Source: Planctomycetota bacterium (GTDB lineage: Bacteria; Planctomycetota; OFTM77). Taken from it: a stretch of 54,182 nt of DNA. A model generated the notes under the pieces. It did no database searches, was not told the origin of the DNA, and saw only the letters and a list, made by a program, of their open reading frames with translations. The position numbers and the translations under genes are program-made. The DNA is taken from the NCBI GenBank assembly GCA_029260795.1, contig JAJDCO010000141.1, forward strand, positions 1 through 54,182. The letters are read 5' to 3'. Below are positions 51,869 to 54,182 of this stretch, one piece after another. How positions within the stretch are numbered: the stretch's first letter is position 1; each line of letters opens with the position of its first letter.

Positions 51869-52861
51869 TTACTGGAGCGAGTCCAGCACACCGTCGGTGG
51901 CGTTGAGGGCATCGCTCTCGTGGAGCAGGTGACCGACAGCGTAACCGTCGAGGGACTGAGCGAAGGCGCCGACGAAGGCGGGATCGTCGATCATCGGCTC
52001 GTTGCCGACGATGTCGATGGCGCGGTCGCCGTTGATGCGGGCCCAGCCGGTGGTGCCGACGGAGAGACCGTTGGCGCGGGTGTCGACCCAGGTGGCGCTC
52101 AGGAAGCTGTCCTCGAAGACAGCGTCGATGTCACCGAGCTCGACGAAGGCCCAGCAGCGGAGCTTGTAGGTGGCGGAGAACTCGTACTCGTTGTTGTTGT
52201 AGACCTTGAAGTCGAGGCGGCTCTCGTAGTCGGAGCTGGGGACGAGGGCGACCAGGATGAGCGTCGAGGTGACGCCGTTGGCGGTGTCCTGAGCGATGAA
52301 GCTCGAGATCATCATCTCGTCAGCGACCTGCTCGTACTCCGAGCCGTCGAGGTCGAGCATTCCGTCCTGGTCGAGGTCGGTGTCGGCGCCTTCGCCGGTG
52401 ATGGCCTTGAAGGCGATCGCCTCGAAGCCGTACAGCCAGTTGCCGCCACCGTCAGCGACGATCTCGTCACCGATCAGCCAGTTGTGCGACATCGGGGCCT
52501 GCGTGGTCGGGTTCAGCGCGACGCAGTAAAGGAAGCCGGTCTCGCTGTTCGGGTTGTGGACACCGGCGAGCACCGTGAAGGTGTCGTTCGGCGTGAGGCG
52601 CTCGAAACGGTTGAACTCGGTCCAGTACTCACCATCGATGTAGATGAAGTGGACGTCGACGACGCCGTTGAGGTTCGTGTTCTGGTTGAAGGAAGGATCG
52701 TCCTTCGTGTTCGTGATGCTGATGACGGTGCCGCTGCCCGGATCCGAGTCGTAGGACGGGTAGATCAGCAGGCTGCCAGGATTACGGCCGGCGGCCTCGG
52801 CGATCGGGCCAAAGGCGACCAGAAGCGCGGCGGACGCGAGGATGGTCTTCAGGAAACGCAT
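51869..52861 (-). CDS. Secreted acidic protein of unknown function, probably abundant
   Basis: 330 residues from ATG 52861 with TGGAGGC 6 bases upstream. Signal peptide (about 1-23, LKTILASAALLVAFGPIAEA). The mature part is acidic, Asn/Asp- and aromatic-rich, with LLIYPSYDSDPGSGTVISITNT near the N terminus and an EF-hand-like DTDLDQDGMLDLDGSEYE loop (about 162-179) that could bind calcium. No family recognised. A strong ribosome site, a leader hairpin (52963-52982) and a perfect terminator suggest high expression, as for a surface-layer or envelope protein. Confidence 0.7.
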   Translation of the reverse strand: MRFLKTILASAALLVAFGPIAEAAGRNPGSLLIYPSYDSDPGSGTVISITNTKDDPSFNQNTNLNGVVDVHFIYIDGEYWTEFNRFERLTPNDTFTVLAGVHNPNSETGFLYCVALNPTTQAPMSHNWLIGDEIVADGGGNWLYGFEAIAFKAITGEGADTDLDQDGMLDLDGSEYEQVADEMMISSFIAQDTANGVTSTLILVALVPSSDYESRLDFKVYNNNEYEFSATYKLRCWAFVELGDIDAVFEDSFLSATWVDTRANGLSVGTTGWARINGDRAIDIVGNEPMIDDPAFVGAFAQSLDGYAVGHLLHESDALNATDGVLDSLQ

Positions 52862-53552
52862 TGTATGCCTCCAGTGATGTGATGCTGCACAGGAATGATC
52901 GTGGGAACGGAAAGTGGAGAGGTCGTCGACGGTTCGAGCGACTGTCCGAGTCGTGTGGAGTTCTCGAGTCTCTCGACTCGAGGTTTGACAACCCTCTGTC
53001 ACGGTGGCCGGGCTCGCCGCGGGATCCGTCAGAACGGAGCCACTGCCTCAGTGGCTCCTCTCCCTTTCCCGTGGTTCACGTCAGCTTCCCCTTTTGCCCG
53101 ATCTCGACCGGGGTCGAGTGGGCGTCTGCTCCGTTCGATTCACGAGGAGCCAGATCGCAAGGGGTGTGCCTCGACATCCCGAAGGCGGGGAGCTTTTTGT
53201 CCCGGCCGCCGAGTCTTCCCACTCCATGGGGCTTCTCGGGCGGACGATGTCGCGTCGCCACCCCGCGACTCTCGTCGAGCCGCTCGCCCGATGTGGGCCT
53301 GAGCCAACGCACCGTCGATCTGATTCACCAGAGGCGACGACCGAAGAACCTGAGGCCACGACTCAAACCACCAAACCTTCATCTGTGCGATCGCAGCCCG
53401 GCCGCACTCCGACGCTCCAACACCTCCAGCTTCCGCAGGCTCGACGACTCCTGACGGAGCACCGTCGAGTGATGCGTGGATGACAGCGTTGGTAGAGGTC
53501 TTTACGATTGCGCCTCGAACCCAAGGCGGTCGTGTGCCCGAGGAGGTGGCAC
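52862..53552. other. Divergent intergenic region
   Basis: 691 bases between the secreted protein gene (minus) and the EEP gene (plus). It holds the leader hairpin at 52963-52982 and a TTGTCA on the minus strand just beyond it that could be a -35. Reading frames inside lack homology and good starts. Nothing else is supported. Confidence 0.5.
52963..52982 (-). promoter_or_regulatory. Leader hairpin or operator upstream of the secreted protein gene
   Basis: CTCGAGTC (52963-52970) pairs perfectly with GACTCGAG (52975-52982) around a TCTC loop (GAGA on the transcribed strand, a GNRA tetraloop). It lies ~100 bases before the start codon, next to TTGTCA. It could stabilise the mRNA 5' end or bind a regulator. 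Confidence 0.5.
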
Positions 53553-54182
53553 GTGCATCTGCGAATCCTGACCTACAACATCCATCGCGCGATCGGGCTC
53601 GATCGACGCTTTCGGCCCGAGCGGATCGTCGAGGTGCTCCGCCATCACGATGCCGACATCGTCCTCCTGCAAGAGGTCGACGATGGCGCACGCCGATCCC
53701 GCGAGCTCGACCTCGCAAGAGTGCTCGCCCGCGATGCCGAGTACCCGCACCTCGCCGTTGGGCACAATGTCTCCTTGCGCAAGGGCCGCTACGGCAACGC
53801 GACCCTCAGCCGCTTTCCAATCGTTCGCGAGCGGAACATCGATCTCACGATCGGGCGCAAGAAGCGACGCGGCTGCCAGCACACCTCGCTCGACGTCAAG
53901 AAGCCCCGCAGCCGCTCCTATCGACTCGAGGTCTTCAACCTCCACCTCGGCCTGTCGGCCGCTGAGCGAGAGCAGCAGATCGGTCGCTTGGTGCACTCCG
54001 ACGAGTTCCACGACCTCGACCCCCGGACCTCGTGCTTCGTGGGCGGCGACTTCAACGACTGGCGCTCCTTGATCGTCCCGATCTTCACCCACGTGCTCGG
54101 ATTCGACAACGCCGCGCGCCTCAGCTCGGGACGACGGGATATGCGGACCTGGCCAGCGTTCTCACCCCGTGGCTCGCTGGAC
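53553..54182 (+). CDS. Endonuclease/exonuclease/phosphatase family protein (3' end outside the window)
   Basis: 210 residues in frame from GTG 53553 to the last base, no stop reached. GAGGAGG lies 6 bases before the GTG. The EEP fold is clear: RILTYNIHRAIG at the start, LLQEVDDG (metal Glu), GNATLSRFPIV, VFNLHLGLSAAEREQQI, FVGGDFNDWRS (metal Asp/Asn) and TWPAFSPRG near the edge. Residues still expected beyond the edge include the final D-H pair. This family includes nucleases, lipid and inositol phosphatases; several bacterial members act as cardiolipin-linked or phosphodiesterase proteins. Confidence 0.85.
   Translation, partial: MHLRILTYNIHRAIGLDRRFRPERIVEVLRHHDADIVLLQEVDDGARRSRELDLARVLARDAEYPHLAVGHNVSLRKGRYGNATLSRFPIVRERNIDLTIGRKKRRGCQHTSLDVKKPRSRSYRLEVFNLHLGLSAAEREQQIGRLVHSDEFHDLDPRTSCFVGGDFNDWRSLIVPIFTHVLGFDNAARLSSGRRDMRTWPAFSPRGSLD

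Noticed and set aside
53004..53483. Plus-strand frame in the last large spacer
   Set aside because: No start site, no signal peptide, no homology; composition is that of noncoding GC-rich DNA.

Overview
The window is a GC-rich, gene-dense bacterial chromosome segment with about 40 protein genes and no rRNA, tRNA, transposase or CRISPR array that I can see. Several features point to a Planctomycetota-type organism (an inference, not proven). These are a choice-of-anchor B protein ending in DCNGNG/SQDCNSNGTPDEC calcium-binding motifs, a beta-propeller protein fused to two DUF1080 domains, a secreted right-handed beta-helix protein, many signal-peptide proteins of unknown role, and ECF sigma factors next to their own membrane partner.

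Layout. 1-4144: a 1,001-residue membrane-anchored protein built of carboxypeptidase-regulatory-like repeats, flanked by three copies of a ~110-bp intergenic repeat. 4145-10410: an NHL-repeat protein with a YtkA/FixH-like tail, overlapping a di-heme cytochrome c peroxidase (MauG/CcpA family), then the choice-of-anchor B protein and a strong terminator. 10524-11696 (minus): RsgA. 12186-18152: a six-gene surface-glycan locus, mostly joined by 4-base start/stop overlaps (ExoA-like glycosyltransferase, methyltransferase, DegT aminotransferase, PglC-like sugar transferase, CapD-like 4,6-dehydratase, TIM-barrel hydrolase-like protein). 18149-21262: a ferrous iron operon (feoA, feoA, feoB, small Cys membrane protein) behind a TTGACA/TATACT promoter and a Fur-box-like palindrome. 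21469-24933: an HDOD protein convergent with a copper P-type ATPase carrying four extra N-terminal metal-binding modules.

25099-27220: an ECF sigma factor, a one-TM probable anti-sigma protein and a secreted PDZ protein. 27415-30675: a DUF4190/GspG-like membrane protein, then DoxX, an enolase-superfamily enzyme and an alpha/beta hydrolase as an operon. 30716-35682: a beta-lactamase-family serine hydrolase, SurE, an ApaH-like phosphoesterase, a DUF4003 protein and a small lipoprotein. 35760-40856: CstA, an S9 prolyl oligopeptidase, a MarR regulator with a palindromic operator, and the broken tail of an S41 peptidase gene. 41062-49204: an HtrA-like protease, an 85-bp tandem repeat, a cytochrome c, the propeller/DUF1080 fusion and an M14 carboxypeptidase. 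49406-52861 (minus): adenosylhomocysteinase, a short beta-helix protein and a secreted acidic protein with unusually good expression signals. 53553-end: an endonuclease/exonuclease/phosphatase-family gene running off the right edge.

Working picture. This is mostly a chromosomal backbone of cell-envelope, metal (Fe, Cu), redox (two c-type cytochrome modules) and secreted-protein functions. The most unusual items are the two cytochrome-plus-propeller gene sets, the compact glycan locus that looks like a reduced bacillosamine-type pathway, the Fur-type feo operon with two different FeoA proteins, the sigma/anti-sigma/PDZ trio, and several families of intergenic repeats. I did not find a clear-cut new defence or mobile system.
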